Positions 25,263-35,445 of a stretch of DNA of 64,000 bases are shown piece after piece. The notes under the pieces were generated by a model. It was not told the DNA's origin. It did not search any database and was given only the letters and a program-made list of their open reading frames with translations. The position numbers and the translations under genes are program-made. Origin of the DNA: JAUVKT01 sp942491535 (GTDB lineage: Bacteria > Bacteroidota > Bacteroidia > Bacteroidales > VadinHA17); NCBI GenBank assembly GCA_942491535.1, contig CALOBV010000024.1, positions 394,019 to 458,018 on the forward strand, in the 5' to 3' direction. Positions within the stretch are counted from its first letter, which is position 1; each line of letters starts with the position of its first letter.

Positions 25263-25721
25263 ATGAGCAAACAGGAAAATAACGGAGAAAAACAATTGAA
25301 TCTGGACAAAAGGTACCTTAAGATGGCTACAATATGGTCATCAAACTCATATTGCAAGAGACGACAGGTAGGTGCACTTATTGTAAAAGAAAAAATGATA
25401 ATATCCGACGGCTATAATGGGACCCCGGCCGGATTTGAAAATATCTGCGAGGATGAAAACGGCCTGACAAAACCTTACGTACTCCATGCCGAAGCCAATG
25501 CAATCACAAAAGTTGCAAAATCAAATAACTCCAGCCAGGATGCCACTCTATATGTAACCTCTTCACCATGTATTGAATGCGCCAAGCTGATTATTCAATC
25601 AGGTATTAGCAGGGTGGTTTACAGTAATAAATACAGTAAAACCGAAGGTCTCGACCTGCTCAAAAGAGCCGGGGTTGAGATTAATTATATTGAACTTGAT
25701 ATTAAAGAAAATGAAATATAA
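25263..25721 (+). CDS. Deoxycytidylate deaminase (ComEB-type)
   Basis: A 152-residue zinc-dependent deaminase. It has the catalytic HAE (residues 75-77) and the zinc-binding PCIEC (Cys103, Cys106). The additional YNGTPAGFENICED segment is typical of dCMP deaminases, which supply dUMP for thymidylate synthesis. Its 3' end overlaps the start of the S41 protease gene by 11 bp (ATGAAATATAA), so the two genes are translationally coupled. Confidence 0.92.
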   Translation: MSKQENNGEKQLNLDKRYLKMATIWSSNSYCKRRQVGALIVKEKMIISDGYNGTPAGFENICEDENGLTKPYVLHAEANAITKVAKSNNSSQDATLYVTSSPCIECAKLIIQSGISRVVYSNKYSKTEGLDLLKRAGVEINYIELDIKENEI

Positions 25722-27318
25722 AAACAGTTTACGAAGTATAGTATTGCCTATTATTATAGCTCTTTCGCTTGCTGCAGGTGCTCTCTTTGGCAGGCTAATG
25801 CCAGGAAGCAGTTCGTCGCATCCTCCTATGACCGTTAAACCACGCAATAATAAGATAGGTAATATCCTTAATATTGTTGAAGCTAAATATGTAGATTCTG
25901 TCGATCGGGAGATGCTTGTTGAAGATGCAATTCCATATATATTGAATAAACTGGATCCTCACTCGGTATATATTCCTGCCAGGGATCTCCAGAGAATGAA
26001 CGAACCTCTACAGGGCAATTTTGAAGGGATAGGCGTTTCATTTAATATGCTTACAGATACTGTTCTTATTATCAGCACCATACCTGGCGGACCATCAGAA
26101 AAAGTCGGTATTATGGCAGGAGATAAGATAATATATGTTGGAGATTCTCTGGTGGCGGGACAGGGAGTCCCAGACCAGGGAGTAATATCATTGCTTAAAG
26201 GACCCAGGGGTACCGAAGTTACAATTCGTGTTTTACGCAAGGGAGAAGATGACCTGCTGCCCTTTACAATAAAAAGAGATAAAATACCTATTTATTCTGT
26301 TGACGTTTCCTACATGGTAAATCCCTCAACAGGATATATCAAAATTAGCCGATTCTCTATGACTACCTACCAGGAGTTCCTGGAAGGTCTTTATAAATTA
26401 AAAGACCTTGGAATGAAAAATTTAGTTCTGGATTTAAGAGGTAATGTCGGAGGAGTAATGGATCCATCAACTCAAATTGCAGATGAATTTCTGGATGAAG
26501 GCAAACTAATTGTTTACACCGAAGGAAGGGCAAGTCCGCGACAGGATATATATGCCACATCAAAAGGGAACTTCCTGGACGGAGAATTAATTATTCTGCT
26601 TGACGAATGGAGTGCTTCGGCCAGTGAGATCCTGGCAGGAGCTATTCAGGACAACGACAGGGGCATGATTGTTGGCAGGAGATCTTTTGGGAAGGGGCTG
26701 GTGCAGGAACCAATGGCTTTTAACGACGGGTCGGCAATGAGGTTAACAATAGCAAGGTATTACACACCAACAGGAAGATCAATACAAAAACCATATTCGA
26801 ACGGGACAGATGCCTATTACGAAGATCTGCACGATCGTTTTGCGCGGGGTGAAGCACTTGAGGCAGACAGCATTCACTTTGCAGATTCTCTAAAATATAC
26901 AACACCGGGAGGAAGAACTGTATTCGGAGGAGGAGGAATTATGCCCGACTATTTTATCCCTGCAGACACAACGGGAGGATCTCTTTATTTCAACAGGCTC
27001 ATACAATTGGGATTGATATACAGGTTTGCATTAAGTTACAGTGATGAAAACAGGGAGGAATTATCGGGCCTTGAAACTGCCGGTCAGTTTGATGATTATC
27101 TTAGCAGGGAATCAATAATGAAAAAATTTGTAAGCTTCGCTTCGGGTAGGGGAATAAATGCCTCGTCTGCTGATATGCTAAGGTCGGGAGATATAATTGA
27201 AATACAGATAAAAGCATATATTGCCAGGAATTTTCTTGATAACGAAGGCTTCTATCCGTTATGGGAGGGTCTGGATACTACACTGCGTGAAGCTATTAAG
27301 TACTTAGACACCCTGTAA
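25711..27318 (+). CDS. S41-family C-terminal processing peptidase
   Basis: About 535 residues from the ATG at 25711, overlapping the deaminase stop; an earlier ATG at 25675 would only add 12 residues from the other frame. An N-terminal membrane anchor (about residues 8-25) is followed by a PDZ domain (about 95-180) and the S41 catalytic domain, with Ser in EWSASASEI and Lys in RSFGKGLVQ. It is a periplasmic protease of the CtpA type. Its end overlaps the convergent alpha/beta hydrolase gene by 23 bp. Confidence 0.92.
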   Translation: MKYKNSLRSIVLPIIIALSLAAGALFGRLMPGSSSSHPPMTVKPRNNKIGNILNIVEAKYVDSVDREMLVEDAIPYILNKLDPHSVYIPARDLQRMNEPLQGNFEGIGVSFNMLTDTVLIISTIPGGPSEKVGIMAGDKIIYVGDSLVAGQGVPDQGVISLLKGPRGTEVTIRVLRKGEDDLLPFTIKRDKIPIYSVDVSYMVNPSTGYIKISRFSMTTYQEFLEGLYKLKDLGMKNLVLDLRGNVGGVMDPSTQIADEFLDEGKLIVYTEGRASPRQDIYATSKGNFLDGELIILLDEWSASASEILAGAIQDNDRGMIVGRRSFGKGLVQEPMAFNDGSAMRLTIARYYTPTGRSIQKPYSNGTDAYYEDLHDRFARGEALEADSIHFADSLKYTTPGGRTVFGGGGIMPDYFIPADTTGGSLYFNRLIQLGLIYRFALSYSDENREELSGLETAGQFDDYLSRESIMKKFVSFASGRGINASSADMLRSGDIIEIQIKAYIARNFLDNEGFYPLWEGLDTTLREAIKYLDTL

Positions 27319-28102
27319 TAAAATCTGAAATAGCACTCACTATTTTGTCTGTCTCCTCAAGGAATCCCATATGTCCTGAATTTTCGAGAGAGAGCAAAGT
27401 AGCTTCGCCGGGCATCTTTAGATTTTCCAGCATCAGACTATAGGGTATATAATTGTCCAATACTCCCAGGATATATAGCAAGGGCACCTTGCTTTCATAC
27501 ATAATATTCTCACGAGATTTGCGGTTGATCATCCCCTTTAATACAGATACTATGCCTTCGGCCCGGTGGTCTGATGCTATTTTAATCAATTCTTTAACAT
27601 CATCAACATGCTTCTCAAGGTTAATATCTGCAAACATTTTAGCTATGTTAACCGGGTAAAGGGCATCCTGCTTCCCGGCCTCCACAATATTTATTTCCCT
27701 AAGCCTGTTATTAACTATATCAGGGGTGTCGGCGAAGGGATGAGAATGAATAAGAACATAGGCCTTTAGTCTCTCCGGGTTGTTCTCAACCATTGAAAGA
27801 GCAACATAACCACCCAGTGAGTGACCGGCCAGGAAAAACCTGTCAATCCCTTCATTATCCACAACAGCCATCACCGCTCCTGCATGAAAACACATTGTTA
27901 GATCCCTTGAATAAATCGAAGATCTCCCATTGCCGGGCAGATCAACGCATATTACCCTGTATTTTTTTAATAGCTTATCTCTGAATCTGCCCCATACTTC
28001 AGAAGATTCGAGGTAGCCATGCACCAGGACAATAACTTCTCCTTTGCCACTGTCAGAATAAAATATATTGCCACCTTCATATTTAGCTAACCTGGTTTGC
28101 AT
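27296..28102 (-). CDS. Alpha/beta hydrolase
   Basis: A 268-residue protein with the alpha/beta hydrolase fold: the oxyanion segment VHGYLES, the nucleophile elbow GHSLGG and a C-terminal catalytic His in SGHMGFLEE. The cap region between about residues 125 and 195 is helical. No signal peptide is seen, so it acts in the cytoplasm. The substrate is unknown. It converges with the S41 gene. Confidence 0.9.
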   Translation of the reverse strand: MQTRLAKYEGGNIFYSDSGKGEVIVLVHGYLESSEVWGRFRDKLLKKYRVICVDLPGNGRSSIYSRDLTMCFHAGAVMAVVDNEGIDRFFLAGHSLGGYVALSMVENNPERLKAYVLIHSHPFADTPDIVNNRLREINIVEAGKQDALYPVNIAKMFADINLEKHVDDVKELIKIASDHRAEGIVSVLKGMINRKSRENIMYESKVPLLYILGVLDNYIPYSLMLENLKMPGEATLLSLENSGHMGFLEETDKIVSAISDFITGCLST

Positions 28103-28148
28103 TCTTTAGAACATATGGTTTTTATTAGTACTCTAAAAATAAATAAAA

Positions 28149-28156
28149 TATATTTG
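28149..28156 (+). promoter_or_regulatory. Candidate -7 box of the sdh operon
   Basis: TATATTTG matches TAnnTTTG and lies 39 bp before the sdhC start. No clear -33 TTG is present at the expected distance. Confidence 0.35.
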
Positions 28157-28195
28157 TATACATTGATATTCTTTTAACCTAAATCAAGCTCAGAA

Positions 28196-28840
28196 ATGAA
28201 TAAAGTGATCTTCTCATCCATTTCAAAGAAATTTGTTATGGCACTGGCAGGTCTTTTTCTCTTATTTTTCCTGCCGGTACACCTAATCATCAACCTGATG
28301 CTACTAAAGAGTGATCCCGGACCATTTAACGAAGCAGCACACTTTATGGCAACATTTCCCGTAATTAAGATTGTTGAGATTGTACTTATTGTTACAATCC
28401 TGATCCATATTTTTTACGGGCTGACTCTTCAAATCCAAAACTGGATGGCTCGACCCACAGGCTATAAGTCGGGTCAAAAAGCCGAAACCTCTTTCTTTTC
28501 ACGCTTTATGATCTGGACTGGCGGAAGTATTTTTATTTTCCTCCTTATTCATTTCTTTAACTTCTACTTTGTAAAACTTGGCATTGTTGAGGGTGATCCT
28601 GAAAACTTCTACGCCCTGGCATACCAGCTTTTTCAGATCCCCGCGTATAATATCCTTTACTGGATTTGCTTTATTCTGCTGGGCTTTCATCTATTTCATG
28701 CATTTAGCTCAGCCTTCCAGACACTGGGATTGAATCATAGGATCTGGACACCTGTAGTTAAAGCAGTAGCACTATTCTACGCTATCTTTTTACCCCTGGG
28801 ATTTAGTATTATTCCACTGGTTATCTGGTTATTCAAATAA
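28196..28840 (+). CDS. sdhC: Succinate dehydrogenase/fumarate reductase cytochrome b subunit
   Basis: A 214-residue membrane anchor with five predicted transmembrane helices and several His residues within helices (for example LFLPVHLIINLML and LGFHLFHAFSSAF) that can ligate haem b. It is the Bacteroidota type in which a single large anchor replaces SdhC and SdhD. It is the first gene of an sdhC-sdhA-sdhB operon, 24 bp before sdhA. Confidence 0.93.
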   Translation: MNKVIFSSISKKFVMALAGLFLLFFLPVHLIINLMLLKSDPGPFNEAAHFMATFPVIKIVEIVLIVTILIHIFYGLTLQIQNWMARPTGYKSGQKAETSFFSRFMIWTGGSIFIFLLIHFFNFYFVKLGIVEGDPENFYALAYQLFQIPAYNILYWICFILLGFHLFHAFSSAFQTLGLNHRIWTPVVKAVALFYAIFLPLGFSIIPLVIWLFK

Positions 28841-28864
28841 TTAATCCCGGAAAAGAAAACAGTT

Positions 28865-30784
28865 ATGGCAAAGTTAGATTCAAAAATACCAAAAGGACCA
28901 CTTGCTCAGAAATGGTCGACATATAAGGATACGGCAAAGCTCGTAAACCCTGCAAATAAAAAGAAGCTGGATGTGATTGTTGTGGGTACCGGACTGGCCG
29001 GTGCAGGAGCAGCATCTGCTCTTGGTGAGCTGGGCTACAATGTTAAGAATTTCTGCTACCAGGATTCCCCCAGAAGAGCTCACTCTGTTGCAGCACAGGG
29101 AGGTATCAATGCAGCAAAAAACTATCGGAACGACGGTGATAGTGTATATAGATTATTCTATGATATGATAAAGGGCGGAGACTTCAGAGCACGCGAAGCA
29201 AATGTATACCGCGCCGCAGAAGTAAGTAATGATGTTATAGACCATTATACAGCAATGGGGGTTCCCTTTGCGCGTGATTATGGTGGAAATCTCGACAATC
29301 GTTCATTTGGAGGCGTACAGGTATCACGTACTTTCTATGCGAAGGGGCAGACAGGACAACAATGTCTGCTTGGAACCTATTCATCACTTAACAGGCAGAT
29401 AAGTAAGGGATCTGTGAAAATGTTTCCGCGCCGTGAAATGCTCGACCTTGTTATTGTTGAAGGCAAGGCAAGAGGAATTATCGTAAGAAATCTTATAAGC
29501 GGAGAGATAGAACGTCACTCAGCACATGCGGTTGTGCTTGCTACCGGAGGATATGGAACAATATATTATCTCTCAACACTGGCAGTAAACTCAAATGCCT
29601 CAGCAGCATGGAAAGCACATAAGAGGGGTGCATTATTTGCCAACCCCAGTTTTGTACAGATCCACCCAACAAGTATTCCTCAATTAAATGATTACCAGTC
29701 GAAACTTACCCTTATGTCTGAATCATTGAGAAATGATGGCAGAATATGGGTCCCGAAAAAGAAGGGCGATAAAAGGCACGCAAACGACATCCCCGACGAA
29801 GAAAGAGATTATTATCTTGAGAGGCGATATCCTGCATTCGGAAACCTGGTACCCAGGGATGTGGCCTCCAGGGCAGCAAAAGAAAGATGTGATGCAGGTT
29901 ATGGCGTGGGAGAAACCGGACTGGCTGTTAACCTTGATTTCAGGGATGCTATCAATAATCAGGGGCAAAAAGCTATAGAATCAAAATATGGAAATCTCTT
30001 CGAGATGTACGAAACCATCACAGGACTTAATCCCTATAAAGAACCTATGAGGATTTATCCTGCCGGTCATTATACAATGGGAGGATTATGGGTCGATTAT
30101 GAACTTATGACTACAATCCCCGGGCTTTTTGCGATTGGTGAGGCTAATTTCTCCGACCATGGAGCAAACCGACTGGGAGCAAGCTCACTGATGCAGGCGT
30201 CGGGGGATGGTTATTTCATCCTTCCATATACTATTGGAAATTACCTGGCAGACGAAATAAGGACGCCAAGGATTGCTACCGATATTCCGGAATTTGATAA
30301 TATCGAAAAAGAAGTCAGGGAAAGAATCGAAAAACTACTTGCCATAAAAGGAAAACAAACCGCAACCTCTTTCCATAAACGACTTGGAAGGATTATGTGG
30401 GATTATAGCGGAATGAGCAGGAATGAGGAAGGATTGAAAAAAGCTCTCGAGATGGTAAATGATCTTGAGAAAGAGTTCTGGAGCGATCTTTCAATACCCG
30501 GTAAAAGTGAAGACGTAAATATGGAACTTGAAAAGGCCGGTCGTGTTGCCGACTATTTCGAGCTGGCTAAATTAATGATAACCGACGGACTCAACCGTAA
30601 AGAATCATGTGGAGCTCACTTCAGGGAAGAAAGTCAGACGCCCGAAGGAGAAGCTATGAGAGACGATAAGAACTATATGTATGTTGCTGCATGGGAAAAT
30701 ATGGGTAGCGACAAGTCTCCCAAACTACACAAGGAAGAACTGATTTTTGAAGAAGTTGAGGTGAAAGTCAGGAGTTACAAGTAG
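28865..30784 (+). CDS. sdhA: Succinate dehydrogenase/fumarate reductase flavoprotein subunit
   Basis: A 639-residue flavoprotein. The FAD-binding motif VVGTGLAGAGAAS and the His-flavin attachment region HSVAAQGGINAAKNY are both present, as is the active-site segment QIHPTSIP and the GEANFSDHGANRLGASSL block. It oxidises succinate to fumarate, or works in the reverse direction in anaerobes, passing electrons to SdhB. The length is normal for the Bacteroidota type. Confidence 0.97.
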   Translation: MAKLDSKIPKGPLAQKWSTYKDTAKLVNPANKKKLDVIVVGTGLAGAGAASALGELGYNVKNFCYQDSPRRAHSVAAQGGINAAKNYRNDGDSVYRLFYDMIKGGDFRAREANVYRAAEVSNDVIDHYTAMGVPFARDYGGNLDNRSFGGVQVSRTFYAKGQTGQQCLLGTYSSLNRQISKGSVKMFPRREMLDLVIVEGKARGIIVRNLISGEIERHSAHAVVLATGGYGTIYYLSTLAVNSNASAAWKAHKRGALFANPSFVQIHPTSIPQLNDYQSKLTLMSESLRNDGRIWVPKKKGDKRHANDIPDEERDYYLERRYPAFGNLVPRDVASRAAKERCDAGYGVGETGLAVNLDFRDAINNQGQKAIESKYGNLFEMYETITGLNPYKEPMRIYPAGHYTMGGLWVDYELMTTIPGLFAIGEANFSDHGANRLGASSLMQASGDGYFILPYTIGNYLADEIRTPRIATDIPEFDNIEKEVRERIEKLLAIKGKQTATSFHKRLGRIMWDYSGMSRNEEGLKKALEMVNDLEKEFWSDLSIPGKSEDVNMELEKAGRVADYFELAKLMITDGLNRKESCGAHFREESQTPEGEAMRDDKNYMYVAAWENMGSDKSPKLHKEELIFEEVEVKVRSYK

Positions 30785-30823
30785 TATTTAATTTCAATGT
30801 ATTAATCAGAAAGTTAATTCGTT

Positions 30824-31558
30824 ATGAAAGTAAAACTTAAAATATGGCGCCAGGAGAATTTCCACTCGAAAGGTTCATTCCAGATATTCGACTTTGATAA
30901 AGTTTCTCCCGAAATGTCCTTCCTGGAGATGCTTGACGCACTCAATACCGACCTGATAATTGAAGGTAAAGACCCGATTGCATTCGATCATGATTGCAGG
31001 GAAGGGATTTGTGGTTCCTGTGGTATGTATATAAATGGTCACCCTCACGGACCGGTACCGGGTATTACCACCTGTCATTTATCGATGAGATTCTTTAAAG
31101 AGGGCGAGACGATTACTGTAGAGCCCTGGAGGGCAAAGGCATTTCCGGTAATAAAAGACCTGATGGTTGATCGCACACCATTTGATAAGATTCAGATTGC
31201 TGGTGGGTTTATATCTACCACTATCGGTTCTGCTCCCGATTCGCATGCTATGCCGGTAAAGAAGAAGAATGCAGATGATGCATTTGATGCAGCAATTTGT
31301 ATTGGATGCGGAGCCTGTGTTGCAGCCTGTAAAAATGCATCAGCCATGCTGTTTGTCTCAGCTAAAGTATCACAATTTGCACTCCTCCCCCAGGGAAGGC
31401 CTGAAGCAAAAGCCAGGGCCAGGGCAATGGTCGCTAAAATGGATGAGCTGGGTTTTGGAAACTGTTCTAACACCGGCGCCTGCGAAGCTGAATGTCCTAA
31501 GAGCATTAAGCTTGTGAATATTGCAAGGTTAAACAGGGAATTTTACAAGGCATATTAA
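30824..31558 (+). CDS. sdhB: Succinate dehydrogenase/fumarate reductase iron-sulfur subunit
   Basis: 244 residues. The N-terminal 2Fe-2S domain has CREGICGSCGMYING. The C-terminal ferredoxin-like part has CIGCGACVAACKN and CSNTGACEAECPKSI for the 4Fe-4S and 3Fe-4S clusters. It links the flavin subunit to the membrane anchor. It is the third gene of the operon and is followed by a strong terminator. Confidence 0.96.
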   Translation: MKVKLKIWRQENFHSKGSFQIFDFDKVSPEMSFLEMLDALNTDLIIEGKDPIAFDHDCREGICGSCGMYINGHPHGPVPGITTCHLSMRFFKEGETITVEPWRAKAFPVIKDLMVDRTPFDKIQIAGGFISTTIGSAPDSHAMPVKKKNADDAFDAAICIGCGACVAACKNASAMLFVSAKVSQFALLPQGRPEAKARARAMVAKMDELGFGNCSNTGACEAECPKSIKLVNIARLNREFYKAY

Positions 31559-31570
31559 GGAAAGGATATA

Positions 31571-31610
31571 AACTGAATTTCAGAAGACCGAAATTCAGTT
31601 TTTCTTTTTT
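31571..31610 (+). terminator. Rho-independent terminator of the sdh operon
   Basis: An 11-bp perfect stem (AACTGAATTTC / GAAATTCAGTT) with an 8-nt loop runs into TTTCTTTTTT. It overlaps the last codons of the convergent membrane-protein gene. Confidence 0.88.
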
Positions 31611-32305
31611 AATCGCCTGTAGTATTTTGCTATTGCAAGGATAATAATGGCAATGCCCGAAAAGTAAATAAAGTAGTTAAACTTCCGGGGTACATATTTT
31701 ACTGCAAGTTCAAAAAATGATTCACTGTCGGGAAGATTCCATAATTCTGAAAACGAATAATTACCCAGTATAAAGCCTGAATAATCCCAGGCAAATGAAA
31801 GAATCAGTACAAAAGCTCCTGTTACCAGCATTATCCACTCCGTCCTGCTGATTCTTGTATCTGTGCCAGAGCTTGAAAAGTATATGATTACCATGGCCAG
31901 TATTATCATTAGCCCTGCCACAATTAGCGGACTTATTACCGGCCCCGTCCATGTAACGGGAATAAGGAACAACACATCCCATTCAAAAAGCGATGATGGC
32001 CAGCCGATTATAATTTTAAGAAAGATATAGTAGAAGATATCCCATACAGCAAAACAGAATAGAAACCACGCAAATCTTTGAGAGAATGTTTTGCCGGAAA
32101 TAACTGCTGCTCCTGCAAGCATTATTATTGTGGCAGCTTCACGTATTATCTCTGTAAGGGCCAGCGATGAATCCATTGTTGCAAGTGGAAATTTAAACCC
32201 ATCCGGGTAGAGTAACTCCCGGATATATACTACCACTGCACTTTCGAGAAAAGCCATCGCAACACTGAAGAGCATTAGCCACAATATTAATCTCGATATT
32301 CTCAT
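31595..32305 (-). CDS. Hypothetical membrane protein
   Basis: 236 residues with about six or seven predicted transmembrane helices and a basic C-terminal tail (RRLKKKN). The first helix is followed by a short loop containing YPDGFKFPL. I recognise no named family; similar orphan proteins occur in Bacteroidota. Its 3' end forms part of the sdh terminator. Confidence 0.7.
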   Translation of the reverse strand: MRISRLILWLMLFSVAMAFLESAVVVYIRELLYPDGFKFPLATMDSSLALTEIIREAATIIMLAGAAVISGKTFSQRFAWFLFCFAVWDIFYYIFLKIIIGWPSSLFEWDVLFLIPVTWTGPVISPLIVAGLMIILAMVIIYFSSSGTDTRISRTEWIMLVTGAFVLILSFAWDYSGFILGNYSFSELWNLPDSESFFELAVKYVPRKFNYFIYFSGIAIIILAIAKYYRRLKKKN

Positions 32306-32480
32306 ATTAACAAATTACAGTTTTCCTGTTTCAAATCAAAACTCAATTAATCTTGCGGTGGTCATCAGGCATGCTTTCAATAGAATAAAGAGTCAATAAC
32401 TATTCTAGAACATTTATAACCACCCCTATAATTAAATAATAATTGATAAGTTTGACTCCTGATAACTAAATCATAAACTT

Positions 32481-33842
32481 ATGAAAAAATCAATATTATT
32501 ATCAATAAGCCTGCTTGCTGCAATAATTATTAATGCTCAGACTATTTACATACAGGACCCTGATATAAAAAGTATGGTTGATGAAATTTCAGGTGATAAT
32601 ATTGAAAAATATATCAATAAGCTTGTTTCCTTTCATTCAAGGAATAATTTCTCTGCACAGAATAATCCGGACATAGGCATTGGTGCTTCCTGGAACTGGG
32701 TAAAAAAGGAAATGGAACAGTATATACCCCAATCTGAAGGAAGGTTATCTGTAGATTTCGTTGAATATAAGGCCGGAGGCGAGGGCACCAGGTATGAAAA
32801 AGAAGTAGAACTAAAAAATGTAGTTGCCACCTTGAAAGGTGTAGATCCCGGCGACGACAGGGTTCTGCTTATCAGTGCTCACCTCGATAGTCGTGCTTCA
32901 AACGGTAACGATGGGGAAACATTTGCACCGGGAGCAAACGACGATGGCTCAGGTATAGCAGCAATACTGGAGCTTGTCAGGATAATGTCGAAGCATAAAT
33001 TTTCTGCAACAATTAAGTTTATGGCCGTCAGTGGTGAAGAACATGGCTTATGGGGTTCTGCCCATATGGCAAAAATTGCAAAAGAAGAAGGATGGAATAT
33101 GATAGCCATGCTTAATAACGATATGATTGGCAATAGCGGATCGAGCGGAACTCTTTTAAATGATAATATGAGGGTAAGGGTGTTTAGTGAAGGAGTACCT
33201 GCCTACGAAACTGAGGCCATGGCAAAAACGAGGGCATACACTGCCGGAGAAAATGATGGTAAAGCAAGGCAGCTTGCCAGGTACACTAAGGAAGTAGGAG
33301 AAAGGTATGTTGAACAACTTGATGTTACGCTGATATTTCGAAACGACAGGTTCGGAAGAGGAGGAGACCATACTCCATTCTGCCGGGAGGGTTTTACTGC
33401 GGTACGTATTTGCGAGTATAACGAAAACTACAACAGGACCCATGCCGACACAGTAAGCAAAGACGGTATTGACTATGGAGACATGCCTTCGGGAGTGGAT
33501 TTTGAATATGTAAGAAAGAATGCTGGCATTAACCTTGCTGTTCTTGCCAACCTGGCATCGGCTCCAATGCAACCTGCAAACGTCGGCATTAAACTATCAG
33601 GGATGAGCAACTCTTCAACACTTACCTGGGAGGCACCTGAAAAGGGGAAAGAACCTGCCGGATATTATCTGTTGATGCGTGAAACCTACAAGCCCCTATG
33701 GGAAAAGAAACTATATGTAAAGGGAACCGAAATTACGGTCCCCTATTCAAAAGATAACTATTTCTTTGCTATCCAGGCTGTAGATAAAGATGGCCATGAG
33801 AGTCTGCCTGTCTTCCCTGAACCGGCTAGGAGGAGCAGGTAG
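32481..33842 (+). CDS. M28-family zinc metallopeptidase, secreted
   Basis: A 453-residue protein with a signal peptide (MKKSILLSISLLAAIIINAQ). The M28 zinc ligands are present: SAHLDSR (His), GANDDGSG (bridging Asp), SGEEHGLWGS (catalytic and ligand Glu) and NNDMIG (Asp). The C-terminal part after about residue 365 is a fibronectin III-like domain (SSTLTWEAPE, GYYLLMRET). It is probably a periplasmic or outer-membrane aminopeptidase. It overlaps the convergent M24 gene by 17 bp. Confidence 0.92.
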   Translation: MKKSILLSISLLAAIIINAQTIYIQDPDIKSMVDEISGDNIEKYINKLVSFHSRNNFSAQNNPDIGIGASWNWVKKEMEQYIPQSEGRLSVDFVEYKAGGEGTRYEKEVELKNVVATLKGVDPGDDRVLLISAHLDSRASNGNDGETFAPGANDDGSGIAAILELVRIMSKHKFSATIKFMAVSGEEHGLWGSAHMAKIAKEEGWNMIAMLNNDMIGNSGSSGTLLNDNMRVRVFSEGVPAYETEAMAKTRAYTAGENDGKARQLARYTKEVGERYVEQLDVTLIFRNDRFGRGGDHTPFCREGFTAVRICEYNENYNRTHADTVSKDGIDYGDMPSGVDFEYVRKNAGINLAVLANLASAPMQPANVGIKLSGMSNSSTLTWEAPEKGKEPAGYYLLMRETYKPLWEKKLYVKGTEITVPYSKDNYFFAIQAVDKDGHESLPVFPEPARRSR

Positions 33843-35214
33843 CTTCTACATCCTTAACAGTCTTTGGTATCGGCTTACCCAGTAGCTTATGTCCGGTTTC
33901 TGTAATCAGGAGATCGTCTTCGATCCGTATCCCGCCAAAGTCACGGTACTCATTTACGCGATCGAAGTTAATAAAGTCCTTATTCGTACCCTCAGATTGC
34001 CACTTATCAATTAATTCGGGAATAAAATAACATCCCGGCTCAATAGTAAATACATGACCAGGCTTGTAGGGAAGTGCGAATCTCAGGTAGGCAAGGCCAA
34101 ACTGCTCGCTCCTTTTTACCTCATCATTATAACCAACATAATTCTCCCCCAGTCCTTCCATGTCATGAACATCCATTCCCATCATATGTCCCAGTCCGTG
34201 AGGCATAAAAAGAGCATGTGCTCCTGCCTTAACAGCGTCATCTATATTACCTTTCATAAGTCCCAGGTCCTTCATCCCTGATGCAATTATCCTGCATGCC
34301 ATAAGGTGAAGATCGCGGTTAGACATGCCCGGTCCTGCAACATTAATTGTATCAACATTCGCCTTTAAGACGATCTCATATATTTCTTTTTGACGCTGAT
34401 TAAATTTCCCTCCAACAGGAGTTGTCCGTGTAATATCCGATGAGTAATTCATGTTTGTCTCGGCCCCACAATCAGTGACCATCATCCTACCTTCCTTTAG
34501 AATATTACTATGATCATGATTATGAAGAGTCTGACCATTAATACTTAAGATTATCGGAAAAGAGGGACCCCTGCCCTGTGCCTGGGCTATCCCTTCGAGT
34601 GTCCCGAAGATCTCCTGCTCGCCAGTGCCCGGTTTGCACATTCTCATTGCTGTTGTATGCATGTCGTATGCAATAGCAACAGCCCTTTCTATTTCCTCAA
34701 TCTCAATATCTTCCTTAACAGACCTCAGCGACACCACTGCCTTAATAAGTTCTTCAGAGGCTATCGATTTCATCTGGCAGGGATTCTCTTTCAATAATGA
34801 TCCCAGTGTCATCTTAGTTTCACCCCTGTATGGAGGCAGAAAATGAATCTTCCTCCCCTTCGATCTGGCTTCTCCCAGAAAATCTACCAGGGCAGTCATT
34901 GGAGCAGTCTTTTTAATTCCGCACTTAAGTGCCAGTTCCCTGATAGTTGGCTGCGGGCCCATCCAGATAATATCATCAACATCCACATCATTACCAAAAA
35001 TAATGTCCTCTCCCGAATCAATATCTATTACGCCAGCCAGTCCCTGAAGATCAAGTCCAAAAAAGTAAAGGAAATCACTATCCTGCCTGAAATGATATGG
35101 ATTTGCAGGATAATTCATCGGCGAGTCAACATTACCGATAAATAGTGCTATCCCACCATCAACTAACTGTCTGAGCTTTCCTCTCCTGTTAATATATGCT
35201 TCTGATTTAAACAT
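33826..35214 (-). CDS. pepP: Xaa-Pro aminopeptidase, M24B family
   Basis: 462 residues. The N-terminal creatinase-like domain (about 1-150) is followed by the pita-bread catalytic domain. The metal ligands are in VTDCGAETN (Asp), SSDITRT (Asp), HGLGHMMGMDVHD (His), TIEPGCYF (Glu) and GIRIEDDLLIT (Glu). It removes N-terminal residues preceding proline. No signal peptide, so cytoplasmic. Confidence 0.94.
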   Translation of the reverse strand: MFKSEAYINRRGKLRQLVDGGIALFIGNVDSPMNYPANPYHFRQDSDFLYFFGLDLQGLAGVIDIDSGEDIIFGNDVDVDDIIWMGPQPTIRELALKCGIKKTAPMTALVDFLGEARSKGRKIHFLPPYRGETKMTLGSLLKENPCQMKSIASEELIKAVVSLRSVKEDIEIEEIERAVAIAYDMHTTAMRMCKPGTGEQEIFGTLEGIAQAQGRGPSFPIILSINGQTLHNHDHSNILKEGRMMVTDCGAETNMNYSSDITRTTPVGGKFNQRQKEIYEIVLKANVDTINVAGPGMSNRDLHLMACRIIASGMKDLGLMKGNIDDAVKAGAHALFMPHGLGHMMGMDVHDMEGLGENYVGYNDEVKRSEQFGLAYLRFALPYKPGHVFTIEPGCYFIPELIDKWQSEGTNKDFINFDRVNEYRDFGGIRIEDDLLITETGHKLLGKPIPKTVKDVEATCSS

Positions 35215-35445
35215 AGCTTATTGTATTTATTGCTTAATATTATGATCATTAAAAATACACCATAATTAATCGAAAGCAAAATGATCGGGGACAGTATTAC
35301 ATGCCCTGAAATAATGATTTGTATGTAAATCACAATAATTTTTCAAACTTCTTGAATATCAAAGGCGAATAGTATTGCATATTAATTTGAATTTACTATA
35401 TTCGCACTTGTTGCTAACAAGTTATTAACATTTCTGCCTTCCATT